The notes under the pieces were generated by a model, which was not told where the DNA came from, searched no databases, and saw only the letters and a list, made by a program, of their open reading frames with translations. The translations under genes were made by a program, and so were the position numbers. 61,312 bases of DNA from Fuerstiella sp. (lineage in GTDB: Bacteria; Planctomycetota; Planctomycetia; Planctomycetales; Planctomycetaceae): NCBI GenBank assembly GCA_022843805.1, contig JALHMY010000053.1, positions 1 to 61,312 of the forward strand, in the 5' to 3' direction. The first letter of the stretch is position 1. Each line of letters begins with the position of its first letter. This document shows positions 25,019-33,113 of this stretch, one piece after another.

Positions 25019-25121
25019 CTGTCAGAGATGTCAGAGATTGAAATCGAATTTTAGCTATGAAAGCATCAAGTACAGGTACCTTTGACCTTCACTTCACTGA
25101 CCTGTCAGAGATGTCAGAGAT
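25019..25121 (+). repeat. Two 20-bp direct repeats near the attachment site
   Basis: CTGTCAGAGATGTCAGAGAT occurs at 25019-25038 and 25102-25121. Each copy is itself two tandem GTCAGAGAT-like units. They lie 130-230 bases inside the tRNA scar, the usual position of integrase or excisionase arm-binding sites. Further GTCAG strings occur near 25246. Confidence 0.55.
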
Positions 25122-25251
25122 CATGCTTTACAACGCTGAAAAACCCAGTAAAATTCGCAACATGTCCTTACGAGCAGACACTGACTCGCACTGACATAAC
25201 TCAAGGCTCTGAAACACTTTTTGTCGAACCAACTGACGTTCAATGTCAGAC

Positions 25252-25293
25252 CTACGGAACCGAAGGTTAATGGTTCGAGCCCATTCAAGTGCA
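25252..25293 (+). tRNA. 3' half of a tRNA-Arg-like gene: island attachment site
   Basis: CTACGGA (25252-25258) would be the anticodon loop (ACG), ACCGA the 3' anticodon stem, AGGTT the variable loop, AATGG-TTCGAGC-CCATT the T arm (25269-25285) and CAAGTGC plus A the acceptor end. The bases before the loop (GTCAGAC) do not pair with ACCGA, and no D arm or 5' acceptor is present, so the gene is cut at the anticodon loop. This is the classic crossover of tyrosine recombinases. The fragment marks the right end (attR) of the island; the complete tRNA should be left of the window. Confidence 0.7.
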
Positions 25294-25324
25294 CTTAGAG
25301 CCACAAGGACTTACGTCGATTCGG

Positions 25325-25376
25325 GCTGGTGAATTCTTTCCTGTGTACTCAGGAAATGTACTCACCAGCTTTTTTT
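25325..25376 (+). terminator. Rho-independent terminator after the tRNA fragment
   Basis: GCTGGTGA (25325-25332) pairs with TCACCAGC (25362-25369), enclosing TTTCCTG (25337-25343) and CAGGAAA (25350-25356), followed by seven T. It is placed where the terminator of the original tRNA gene would be. Confidence 0.85.
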
Positions 25377-25676
25377 ATGGCTTTTCCGAAGTGGAAGCAG
25401 GGGCGAACCGGACGAGGAAATCATCGACCCTGGAAACGGCTTCTGACTGTGCATTTTGCAGAAGATGACATTAAGCGACGCGGATAAGCTGGCAGTGCAG
25501 AAGCCGATTTCCAACCGCGTAAATCCGAAGGAGACGAGTCGCAGGGAAACGCAGGAATCGCAATCAGCGGAGTAACATCCCCCGCGCACAGAAAAAATTC
25601 GACCGGGCTTAGCCTGGTTAAGTGGTAAAACAGTAAAGCGGAACAGCAGATACTGAAGTTCTCACGCGATGCACAA
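25377..25676. other. Intergenic, short unassigned frame
   Basis: A short frame starting at ATG 25377 reads MAFPKWKQGRTGRGNHRPWK and stops after 36 codons. It may be a decayed coding remnant; I find no family. Confidence 0.3.
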
Positions 25677-26516
25677 CTAACGAACCACCCGGAAGCCGAC
25701 GTTGAGGCTCCGGCTACCAGGACGATTCCTGCTGCGATTGGCCGAACGTGAGTCCCCGGAATTGAAGTACCACGAACCGCCACGCAACACTCGATATCCT
25801 GAACCAGCCGATGACATCGGATCCATTGTAGTACCGCTACGGGAACTGTAACTCTTAGCATCATAAATATCCGCACACCACTCAAACACATTTCCGTGCA
25901 TGTCATACAAACCAAATGGATTGGACTTCTTCATACCAACTGTGTGGGCGTGCGATTCGCCAATACCATAAGCATTTTCATCGAACCATGCGTAGTCTTT
26001 CAACGATCCCGAGCCGGACCCAAAACTGTAATCCGTGCTCGTACCGCCACGGCATGCGTATTCCCATTCCGCTTCCGTCGGTAAGCGATACGTCTTCCCC
26101 TCCCTGGCACTCAACTTCTCGCAGTATACCACGGCATCATCCCAGCTTACATACATTGCCGGATAAGTATCACCTTCCCGCACGAATTCCCTATCACCTT
26201 CCTGCACGAATTCCCTGCCAGCCCACGGTTTGGTCCCCATCACGGCAAACCACTGACCCTGCGTCACTTCCGTAACGCCCATGTAAAATGCCTTCGTAAT
26301 GCCAACCTTGTGTTGCGGGCCTTCGTCCTCATTGCGATTCGCCTCATTGGCTGGCGACCCCATCATGAATTCGCCGGCCGGTATCAGCTTCAATTTCATA
26401 CCAATGCTGTTCGTGATCAGGTCCGCAGCGGCGACTGTGTCGACTTCGACTCCGTGACCGAACATTCCAATCAGAGGCAGGATCGCAGCAGTCAGCAGTG
26501 GGATGAGGTTGTGCAT
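25677..26516 (-). CDS. SUMF1/FGE-sulfatase family protein
   Basis: The 279-residue protein has an N-terminal hydrophobic export signal, then the formylglycine-generating-enzyme-like domain: NSIGMKLKLIPAGEFMMGSP, FYMGVTEVTQGQW, YPAMYVSWDDAVVYCEKL, YRLPTEAEWEYACRGG, NPFGLYDMHGNVFEWCAD, VLRGGSWYFN and SRSANRSRNRPG at the end, closing with GFRVVR. Only some members are true sulfatase activators; the paired active-site cysteines of FGE are not visible here, so it is more likely one of the many planctomycete paralogues of unknown role. An in-frame direct repeat, REFVQEGD then REFVREGD, is inserted after KPWAG. It is the first chromosomal gene outside the island. Confidence 0.85.
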   Translation of the reverse strand: MHNLIPLLTAAILPLIGMFGHGVEVDTVAAADLITNSIGMKLKLIPAGEFMMGSPANEANRNEDEGPQHKVGITKAFYMGVTEVTQGQWFAVMGTKPWAGREFVQEGDREFVREGDTYPAMYVSWDDAVVYCEKLSAREGKTYRLPTEAEWEYACRGGTSTDYSFGSGSGSLKDYAWFDENAYGIGESHAHTVGMKKSNPFGLYDMHGNVFEWCADIYDAKSYSSRSGTTMDPMSSAGSGYRVLRGGSWYFNSGDSRSANRSRNRPGSRSLNVGFRVVR

Positions 26517-26693
26517 GGGAGTTGTCTCGGATGGAACGGGCTATGAAACACCAAACAATCGTACCCCACCGACTTCATCAGATTGTTGATTCAATCGGCT
26601 GGGTCGACTTAGGCACTGTAAAACAATTACTTACCGCAATTGCCACTGTGATGGACCTCCCTCGCCGAAATCCGGCGAAGCACGCTCAGCAAC

Positions 26694-26755
26694 CTTCCCG
26701 CCGACGGAGCGGCGGGTGTACTGTAGACCTGTCGCTCCGCCGACAGGATACTGCG
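26694..26755. repeat. GGCGGAGCGACGGG-type palindromic repeat
   Basis: CCGCCGACGGAGCGGCGGGTGT followed by ACTGTAGACC is related to 61212-61250 near the end of the window, where TGTACTGTACACC follows the same block. It belongs to an interspersed family. Confidence 0.55.
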
Positions 26756-26925
26756 ATTCCCGGCCAGAAGACCATCCGCTGGTACTACAAGGAGCACCGC
26801 CCCTCCAAACCAAACCCAACATTTATCAATGGCCCACCAGGTAACGACTCCTGCACAACTGCGAGCGAGCGTTCTGCAGGAACATTTCGAATTCCTCCGC
26901 TGTTTTTCCGCAATGTTCTGTATAG

Positions 26926-27063
26926 TCAGGCGGGGTCACTCGGGCTCATCCGGATCGGTGGATTAATCATGAAGCCGAACAAACCGGCGCCGATCATGTT
27001 CCAGAAGGCTACCGACACAAAGAAGTAAATGGGCCACTTATACTGACTAACCCACTTCGTCAT
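26926..27063 (-). pseudogene. Fragment of a nitric-oxide-reductase-like (NorB/qNOR) gene
   Basis: The 45-codon frame reads MTKWVSQYKWPIYFFVSVAF and WNMIGAGLFGFMINPPI, which fits a transmembrane helix of the heme-copper NO reductase large subunit, where relatives continue with ALYYxQG. Here it is followed by RMSPSDPA and a stop. No other part of such a gene is nearby, so this is a detached exon-like scrap. Confidence 0.55.
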
Positions 27064-27338
27064 TCAAAACCCACCATCGCCAGTCCGGCGACATTCTAAG
27101 AATCGTCAGCAGCCTGGGCAAACGGTCGACCGAAACCTGCCGGTAAGGCGAAAGATGATGATTTGGTTTCTGTTCCCTGTTTGAAAGTTATCAATTGCCA
27201 GGGATGTTCTAAAAGAACACCATCTCAAATTGGGCACCTTTGGCGCTGTGCCGAATTCAACTCAGGAGGTAAGATGTTTGACAGGTTGATGTTAACAGGA
27301 TGATATAGAACACTTCCCTGCTAAGACGGAAAAACATC

Positions 27339-29714
27339 GTGGGAGAATCAGGCCGAAGGAACTGGCAGAATTTATTCAGCGAGGCCGTGAGCCTGGAACG
27401 CCCGAAATTCGCTCTGGCTGTCACGATAACGGCGACAGCAGTTGCCGCCCTAATGCGATGGTTATTGGGCTCCCTGCTTCAGGACGATCTTCCCTTCATT
27501 ACCTTCTTCTTCTCAGTGATTATTGCGTCATGGGCCGGAGGCTTTCGGCATGCGATTCTGGCATCAGCGATTGGTGCCGTCATGTCAGTCTGGCTTTTCA
27601 TGCCTCCAGCATTCTCTTTTGCGGTGGCGAATCGGCAACACCTGACCGGGCTCTTCCTGTATGCTCTCGTTTGCGGGGCAATTATTGTCCTGTCAGAAGC
27701 TTTGCGTCGTCAGGGCAGTCGAGGAGCATCGGGGGGGACCTCAGGCGACAGCTCGGCACAGAAGCGGGCAGAGGAGACTCTTCGTCAGCGAGTGGAGGAG
27801 CTTCAGACATTGCTGGAAACTCTTCCGATCGGTGTCTTCATTGCGCACGACACAGAGTGCCGTACGATTACCGGCAACCGCGCTGCCCACCAGCTTCTGC
27901 GAACAGCAAACAAAAACCTGTCCCGCTCAGCGCCCCTTGAAGAGCGTCCATCAAACTTTCGTATCTACCGAAATGGTAAAGAATTACCTGCCGATCAGTT
28001 ACCAGTCCAGCGAGCTGCCAGGGGCGAGCAAATCCTGAATGAGGAAATTGATGATGTGTTCGATGACGGCACGATTCTGCATACACTGATCTCGGCAAAC
28101 CCGCTTTATGATCTCCACGGAAACGTGCGCGGAGCAGTGGCCAGTGTTCTGGATGTGACCAAACGAAAACAGACGGAGAGGGCACTTCGTGAATCGCAGC
28201 GATTTCTGCGATCATCTCTCGATGCACTGGAAAGCCACATCGCGGTGCTTGACGAGTCAGGCAATATTCTGGAGATCAACGAGGCATGGAAGCAGTTTGC
28301 CGACCAAAACGAGTTCGCTGCCAGCAATTACGGCGTCGGAACAAACTACCTTTCCGTTTGCGAACACTGGGCGGTGACGTGCGAGGATGGTGCTGAGATT
28401 GCCAGAGGAATCTGCAGTGTCATCGACGGGACTCGCATGCAGTTTAAGGCGGAATATACCTGCCATTCGCCAGTCGAAGAGCGATGGTTTTCCGTGACCG
28501 CAACGCGATTTTCTGACTCTGACCCGATACGAGTCGTTGTCGCTCACGACAACATTACGGATAGAAAGCGGGCAGAGGAAGTGCTGAGGGAGGCTGACCA
28601 CCGCAAAAACGAGTTTCTTGCCACGCTTGCACATGAACTTCGCAACCCACTGTCTCCAATTCGAAACGGGTTGCAACTGATGCAGCTTGCAGGCGACGAC
28701 CGGGCCATGATTGAGCGTTCCCGCATTATGATTGAACGCCAGCTGATGCAGCTGATAAGGCTGGTTGATGATCTGATGGACGTCAGTCGTATCAGCCGTG
28801 GGAAGCTGGAACTGCGACGGGAATCGCTGTCACTGATATCAGCAATCGACAGTGCAGTCGAAACGAGTCGGCCGCTGATTGACGAGATGGGGCACCAGCT
28901 AACCGTCTCCATTCCCAGTGAACCCGTGATCGTCTATGCCGATATGACTCGGCTGGCACAGGTTTTTCTGAATCTGCTGAACAATGCAGCAAAATATACG
29001 GAGCGTGGCGGCCACATCCGGCTTACTGCACGAACCGACGGCAACAACGTTCAAATTTCGGTTCAGGACAATGGTATTGGTATCGCCGTTCCGCAAATGT
29101 CCAAAGTCTTCGATCTCTTCGCACAAATCCACCACTCACTGGAAAAATCCCAGGGTGGACTCGGGATCGGCCTGAGCCTGGTAAAGCGAATCGTTGAACT
29201 GCACGACGGCACCATCGAAGCGAAGAGTGACGGGCTCGGCAAAGGCAGCGAGTTCGTTGTGACGTTGCCTTTACAGAACCCTCCTGAACGCGACTATATA
29301 CTTCCGGAATCAGCCTCATTGCCGGCAGGCAGGGAGACGATGCGAATTCTGATCGTGGACGATAACCGCGATGGGGCTAACAGCCTTGCAACGATGCTGG
29401 AGCTGATGGGGAACGAGATTCGAACGGCCTATGACGGGCAGCAGGGTGTCGATGCGGAAATCGAATTTAACCCGGATGTCATCCTCCTTGATATCGGCCT
29501 GCCTGTACTCAATGGGTACGAAGTGTGTGAGCGTATCAGGAGAAAGTATCTCGAGTGCTGTCCGGTAATGATTGCGATTACGGGCTGGGGACAGGAAGAC
29601 GATCGTCGCCGGTCACGTGATGCGGGATTCGATCATCATTTGGTGAAGCCAGTAGCCCCCGCAGCACTGATGAACCTGCTCAACACCCTTCCCAACGAAA
29701 CGCGAGCAAAATAA
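27339..29714 (+). CDS. Hybrid sensor histidine kinase with receiver domain
   Basis: Domain order over 791 residues: four membrane segments at 25-120 as in the DUF4118/KdpD-type sensor region (LPFITFFFSVIIASWAGGF); PAS-like segment about 150-270; second PAS about 285-405, both ending in DxTxRK linkers; HisKA with EFLATLAHELRNPLSPIRNG (His432); HATPase with FLNLLNNAAKYTERGG, QDNGIGI and GGLGIGLSL; and a C-terminal receiver, ILIVDDNRDGANSL, with phospho-acceptor Asp718 in VILLDIGLPVLNGYE and KPVAP. No DNA-binding output is fused, and no separate regulator is next to it, so its target is unknown. The start is not firm; the codon at 27339 is GTG. Confidence 0.9.
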   Translation: MGESGRRNWQNLFSEAVSLERPKFALAVTITATAVAALMRWLLGSLLQDDLPFITFFFSVIIASWAGGFRHAILASAIGAVMSVWLFMPPAFSFAVANRQHLTGLFLYALVCGAIIVLSEALRRQGSRGASGGTSGDSSAQKRAEETLRQRVEELQTLLETLPIGVFIAHDTECRTITGNRAAHQLLRTANKNLSRSAPLEERPSNFRIYRNGKELPADQLPVQRAARGEQILNEEIDDVFDDGTILHTLISANPLYDLHGNVRGAVASVLDVTKRKQTERALRESQRFLRSSLDALESHIAVLDESGNILEINEAWKQFADQNEFAASNYGVGTNYLSVCEHWAVTCEDGAEIARGICSVIDGTRMQFKAEYTCHSPVEERWFSVTATRFSDSDPIRVVVAHDNITDRKRAEEVLREADHRKNEFLATLAHELRNPLSPIRNGLQLMQLAGDDRAMIERSRIMIERQLMQLIRLVDDLMDVSRISRGKLELRRESLSLISAIDSAVETSRPLIDEMGHQLTVSIPSEPVIVYADMTRLAQVFLNLLNNAAKYTERGGHIRLTARTDGNNVQISVQDNGIGIAVPQMSKVFDLFAQIHHSLEKSQGGLGIGLSLVKRIVELHDGTIEAKSDGLGKGSEFVVTLPLQNPPERDYILPESASLPAGRETMRILIVDDNRDGANSLATMLELMGNEIRTAYDGQQGVDAEIEFNPDVILLDIGLPVLNGYEVCERIRRKYLECCPVMIAITGWGQEDDRRRSRDAGFDHHLVKPVAPAALMNLLNTLPNETRAK

Positions 29715-29778
29715 ATTCAACTGCCGGAAACGCAACCACAAGCATCTAGCCTCTCGCAGGATTCGTGAGGGGTTCCCC

Positions 29779-29815
29779 AAAAAAAAGGTGGTGAACCCTG
29801 ACTGGATTCACCACC
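29779..29815 (-). terminator. Rho-independent terminator of the RRM gene
   Basis: On the minus strand GGTGGTGAA pairs with TTCACCACC around an 11-base loop and is followed by eight T (29786 to 29779). It lies about 100 bases after the RRM stop. Confidence 0.85.
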
Positions 29816-29913
29816 CTGTTTATTCCACACGGCGTCCTGATTCAGGAAACCGAGTTTCTTATTTTGATGCAATTGTTTTAGTTCCGGATGAAAGTCCGGA
29901 CCAAAACAGTTGA

Positions 29914-30291
29914 TTAGTAGCGATCTCGGCCGCCGCCACCACCGTAGCCACCGCCGCCACTTCGGCCGCCGCCACCACCGCCGTAGCCGCCGCCACCGCT
30001 TCGGCCGCCGCCACCACCACCACCGTAGCCGCCGCCACCGCTTCGTTCTTCGCGAGGTCGCGCTTCGTTAACAACGATCTGACGGCCATCCATCTCCGAT
30101 CCGTTCAACGCACGAATTGCTTCGTCGCCACCAGTTTCCATCTCTACGAAAGCAAATCCCTTTGAACGGCCTGTCTCGCGGTCACTGATGACCTTGGCAG
30201 ACAACACTACCCCGTACTGAGCAAAAGCCTGCTCGATTCCTTCAGATGTCGTTGCCCACGCGAGGCTACCAACGAAAATGTTCTTACTCAT
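29914..30291 (-). CDS. Glycine-rich RRM RNA-binding protein
   Basis: Residues 1-80 are one RNA recognition motif with RNP2 NIFVGSL and RNP1 KGFAFVEM. The C-terminal 40 residues are RSGGGGYGG-type repeats ending in GRDRY. This compact layout is typical of cyanobacterial and planctomycete glycine-rich RNA-binding proteins, often cold-induced, which bind single-stranded RNA. The gly-rich tail is built from about 24- to 27-base repeats and is likely to vary in length. It is a single-gene unit, with a strong terminator after it. Confidence 0.9.
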   Translation of the reverse strand: MSKNIFVGSLAWATTSEGIEQAFAQYGVVLSAKVISDRETGRSKGFAFVEMETGGDEAIRALNGSEMDGRQIVVNEARPREERSGGGGYGGGGGGGRSGGGGYGGGGGGRSGGGGYGGGGGRDRY

Positions 30292-30838
30292 TCACTAAAC
30301 CCTTGAGCTTTGCAGCTGCCAAAACACCAGAATTGCTGCCACACGGCAGCCTTCGAAACGCTGAATTTGAGAACTCGAATACCAGCCGAGTTTTCCAACA
30401 ACTAAGTTGCATGCTGCAGCAAAAAGCAGATTGGACGCGAGCGTCTTAAAAAAAAGCTTGTGGCCACACCAATTGATTCGAACGACTCACGGAGCCAATC
30501 TTCAAATCCAGTTTTGCTGAAACTAATCATATATCTCCGGAATAGCAACCCCCGGTTGGCGTTCACGGCAGATTCATCCGTTAATTTTTCGATTTTTCTG
30601 CTGCCCCGGATTTTTGAGTTCTTTCCTCAAGTTCCCGGCGAGATACCGACATCAGCTGAGAAAAGCCGTCGTTTTTAATGCGCAGACAAACTGCAACCCT
30701 GGTTTTCGCGGACATTTGTCCCGGCAGGCCGTCATTCCAGGCCTGGGCTTTTGACTCTGCCCGAATCCTCGTGAGCTGCCTGGGCGAGCGGCAAGATCCG
30801 TCTTTACCGGGCGGGCGAGGCGGCTGCCGAGCGAATCT
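30292..30838. other. Intergenic, no gene seen
   Basis: It includes the long upstream region of the RRM gene. I see no coding pattern and no clear RNA element. Cold-shock-type leaders would be expected on the minus strand here, but I cannot identify one. Confidence 0.35.
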
Positions 30839-31116
30839 CGGCTCAGCAGGAGCTTCGCCCTCCCAACTGTTTCACGGCTCAGCAGGAGCTTCGCCCTCCC
30901 AACTGTTTCCCGGCTCAGCAGGAGCTTCGCCCTCCCACCTGTTTCCCGGCTCAGCAGGAGCTTCGCCCTCCCATCTGTTTCTCGGCTCAGCAGGAGCTTC
31001 GCCCTCCCATCTGTTTCGCGGCTCAGCAGGAGCTTCGCCCTCCCATCTGGTTCGCGGCTCAGCAGGAGCTTCGGCCTCCCAACTGTTTCCCGGCTCAGCA
31101 GGAGCTTCGCCCTCCC
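30839..31116. repeat. Minisatellite: 8 copies of a 36-bp unit
   Basis: The unit is CGGCTCAGCAGGAGCTTCG then CCCTCCCAACTGTTTCC. Copies start at 30839, 30875, 30911, 30947, 30983, 31019, 31055 and 31091, differing mainly in the last ten bases. The 26-base core is the interspersed planctomycete repeat also found at 36990-37062. Because 36 is a multiple of three, frames stay open (EGEAPAEPGNRW on the minus strand), giving a misleading ORF. Confidence 0.9.
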
Positions 31117-31163
31117 AGCTCCCATCTGCCTCGCTGACTGGTATGTTTTCAACTGCCGGTCGC

Positions 31164-32249
31164 CTAATCGACTCGCGGAATGTGTCCCAATATGGCATCC
31201 ACAAACTGATAGGATTCAAGTCGGGCTTCGGGAGGAAAACCATGTCCGCCGGGCGGATACTTCGCGACAAGCTTTTCAGAGGCATTCAGCAGCTGAAACA
31301 CCTTCTTTGCAGCTGTTTCGCATCGCTGAACACTCGCCACCTTGAAATTACTGTCGCTCTGAGGTGCGTGAATATAGATCGCTCGGGGAGCAATCGCGGC
31401 CAGCACCTCTGGAAAGTCGAACGGAATCTTCGCCGGATCTTTGTGATACACCGTTTCAATTCTGGGCATGTATCGCTTCTGGCACCAGCCGGTGGGGTCC
31501 CCGTCCATGTAGTCATGAAATGAATCAAACCCTGAACTTGTCACTATCACTTTAAGCCGCTCGTCGAATGCCCCGACAAATAAGCTGTTGTGCCCGCCGA
31601 GTGACAGGCCGATGCATCCGATTCGCTCCGGATCAACTTCCGGCAGTGTCTCAAGGAGATCCACCGCCCGGATATGACTCCATATTCCCATCATCGTCCC
31701 ACTGACGTAACCCAGCGATTCAGGATCTGTCTGATTGTCTCCGAGCAGAGTGTAATCGGGGGCAATGGTCACATATCCGCGTTCCGCGAGCTCAAGAGTA
31801 TATCGGGGATAGTCGGCGCCCACACCGGCCGTCCGCCCTCGGCCTCCGCTGGTGCCGTGCAGACAGAGCATGGCAGGAACCCTGCCGGAAACGTTTTTCG
31901 GTACAAGCAGCCACGCCGGAATACGTGCACCTTTCCCGAGCTGATAACTGATCTTCTTTCGGATCACGGTGGGAAGATCCTCGACCTCCAGAATCTGGAT
32001 ATCGAGAGAAACCGTCTTTGCGGCCAAATCCGGCAACGGCCCCATCACCTCCTGCATACCTGCCAGAATATGCTGACGGCGTCGGTTCCATTCTTCGCCG
32101 GTTTTGATCGGATGAACAGTTCCCGATTCATCAATCCAGGACAACAGGTTCATTCTGTCCTTATAGAACGGAACATCTGTCACAGAAGGCGTTGTCACAG
32201 CGATCAATATCGCTGCGGAACCAAAGACTGATATCAGCAAAGCAATCAT
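31164..32249 (-). CDS. Alpha/beta hydrolase (acetyl-xylan-esterase / dienelactone-hydrolase-like)
   Basis: The 361-residue protein has an N-terminal signal or anchor (ALLISVFGSAAILIAV), then the hydrolase core: IPAWLLVPKNVSGRVPAMLC, LHGTSGGRG (oxyanion region), GYVTIAPDYTLLGD, DPERIGCIGLSLGGHNSLF with nucleophile Ser, and a C-terminal PPGGHGFPPEA giving the His. The acid is probably the Asp in HAPQSDSNF. Planctomycetes have many such exported esterases acting on plant or algal polysaccharide decorations. Its ATG overlaps the stop of the zinc-ribbon gene by four bases, so the two are an operon. Confidence 0.85.
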   Translation of the reverse strand: MIALLISVFGSAAILIAVTTPSVTDVPFYKDRMNLLSWIDESGTVHPIKTGEEWNRRRQHILAGMQEVMGPLPDLAAKTVSLDIQILEVEDLPTVIRKKISYQLGKGARIPAWLLVPKNVSGRVPAMLCLHGTSGGRGRTAGVGADYPRYTLELAERGYVTIAPDYTLLGDNQTDPESLGYVSGTMMGIWSHIRAVDLLETLPEVDPERIGCIGLSLGGHNSLFVGAFDERLKVIVTSSGFDSFHDYMDGDPTGWCQKRYMPRIETVYHKDPAKIPFDFPEVLAAIAPRAIYIHAPQSDSNFKVASVQRCETAAKKVFQLLNASEKLVAKYPPGGHGFPPEARLESYQFVDAILGHIPRVD

Positions 32250-33067
32250 CCCCTGAGAACCTTTCCGATCAGAAACGCGACCAGCATTCTCAATCCAAAC
32301 GCAATGATCAGTGCACCGAGCCCGAACGAACAGTAAACCGCAATGGTACCGCCGACGCCAGTGTCGGTTTCACCAAAGGGGCGCTGGCCAGTCCTGCCCG
32401 CAGCTTTACCCGCAAGTTTTCCTGTTGCCGACGCATACTCGGCCGGAACAATCATCGCAGCAATCGTGCCGATGGTCATCATCGTGATCACTTCGAACGG
32501 ATTTCGCATCGTCACACCAATCATCGCCATGATGAGCCCAATGACGATCCCAACAAACAGCATCATCCCGAACATGCCTTCGACCATCAGCGTCTGGAAC
32601 GGAAACAGGCAAATCACCGGCACCCAGATAATCAGATAGAACAGAAGTGCGGCCGACCAGACATTCCGTGATGCGTGCAGAAGAATTCTCTTCCAAACTG
32701 GCAGGGGCCGAGCCGGTGGTTCGACATCTTCCAATTCTCCGCTTCGCTTCGTTCGATCCCCTGCGGGTTTCGATCGTTGCGAGCCGTTGTCCGTCTTCTG
32801 CGAATCCGGGGGCTGTCGATCGCCACTGCGAGACCTTTTGGTTTCAGCGGGTCTGGAAGCGGATCCGGATTGTGCAGCGACCGCTTCCTGTTCTGTCGGG
32901 CCGGAACTGACCGGAGAGTGATTCAACATCGCCTCGTCGGAATCAGCAGCCTGTTCGGCCACTCGCAGTACGTGCTGACAGGCTTTGCACTGAATTCGTC
33001 GGCCTGCTAAATGATCGGGAACTTTAAGTTTCGCTCCACAAGCCGTGCAAACCACCGAAATCGTCAT
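32246..33067 (-). CDS. Zinc-ribbon membrane protein
   Basis: The N-terminus holds VCTACGAKLKVPDHLAGRRI then QCKACQHVLRV, a paired-CxxC zinc ribbon common in planctomycetes. A disordered Ser/Pro/Arg-rich region of about 90 residues follows. Then come four hydrophobic segments: SAALLFYLIIWVPVICLFPF, FGMMLFVGIVIGLIMAM, VITMMTIGTIAAMIVPA and IAVYCSFGLGALIIAFGLRM. I chose ATG 33067 (MTISVVC) over 33085 because the ribbon starts there. Function unknown. It is translationally coupled to the esterase. Confidence 0.75.
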   Translation of the reverse strand: MTISVVCTACGAKLKVPDHLAGRRIQCKACQHVLRVAEQAADSDEAMLNHSPVSSGPTEQEAVAAQSGSASRPAETKRSRSGDRQPPDSQKTDNGSQRSKPAGDRTKRSGELEDVEPPARPLPVWKRILLHASRNVWSAALLFYLIIWVPVICLFPFQTLMVEGMFGMMLFVGIVIGLIMAMIGVTMRNPFEVITMMTIGTIAAMIVPAEYASATGKLAGKAAGRTGQRPFGETDTGVGGTIAVYCSFGLGALIIAFGLRMLVAFLIGKVLRG

Positions 33068-33113
33068 TGGGCGATCATCTCTCAAATGCTGCTGACAGGC
33101 CAGTGACAGGAAA

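Noticed and set aside
25377..25487. Possible integrase start (MAFPKWKQG frame)
   Set aside because: It stops after 36 codons and does not resemble the N-terminus of tyrosine recombinases; no integrase was found in the window.
26522..27028. 168-codon plus-strand frame
   Set aside because: It runs through an interspersed repeat and antisense to the NorB-like scrap; no domain.
30839..31116. CRISPR array (36-base period, constant and variable parts)
   Set aside because: The variable part is only about ten bases and mostly alike between units, no cas gene is near, and the core occurs singly elsewhere in the window. It is a minisatellite of an interspersed repeat.
30872..31285. Protein frame with EGEAPAEPGNRW repeats (minus strand)
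   Set aside because: It is an artefact of a 36-base tandem repeat, which keeps frames open. It has no start region or domain of its own and overlaps the esterase end.
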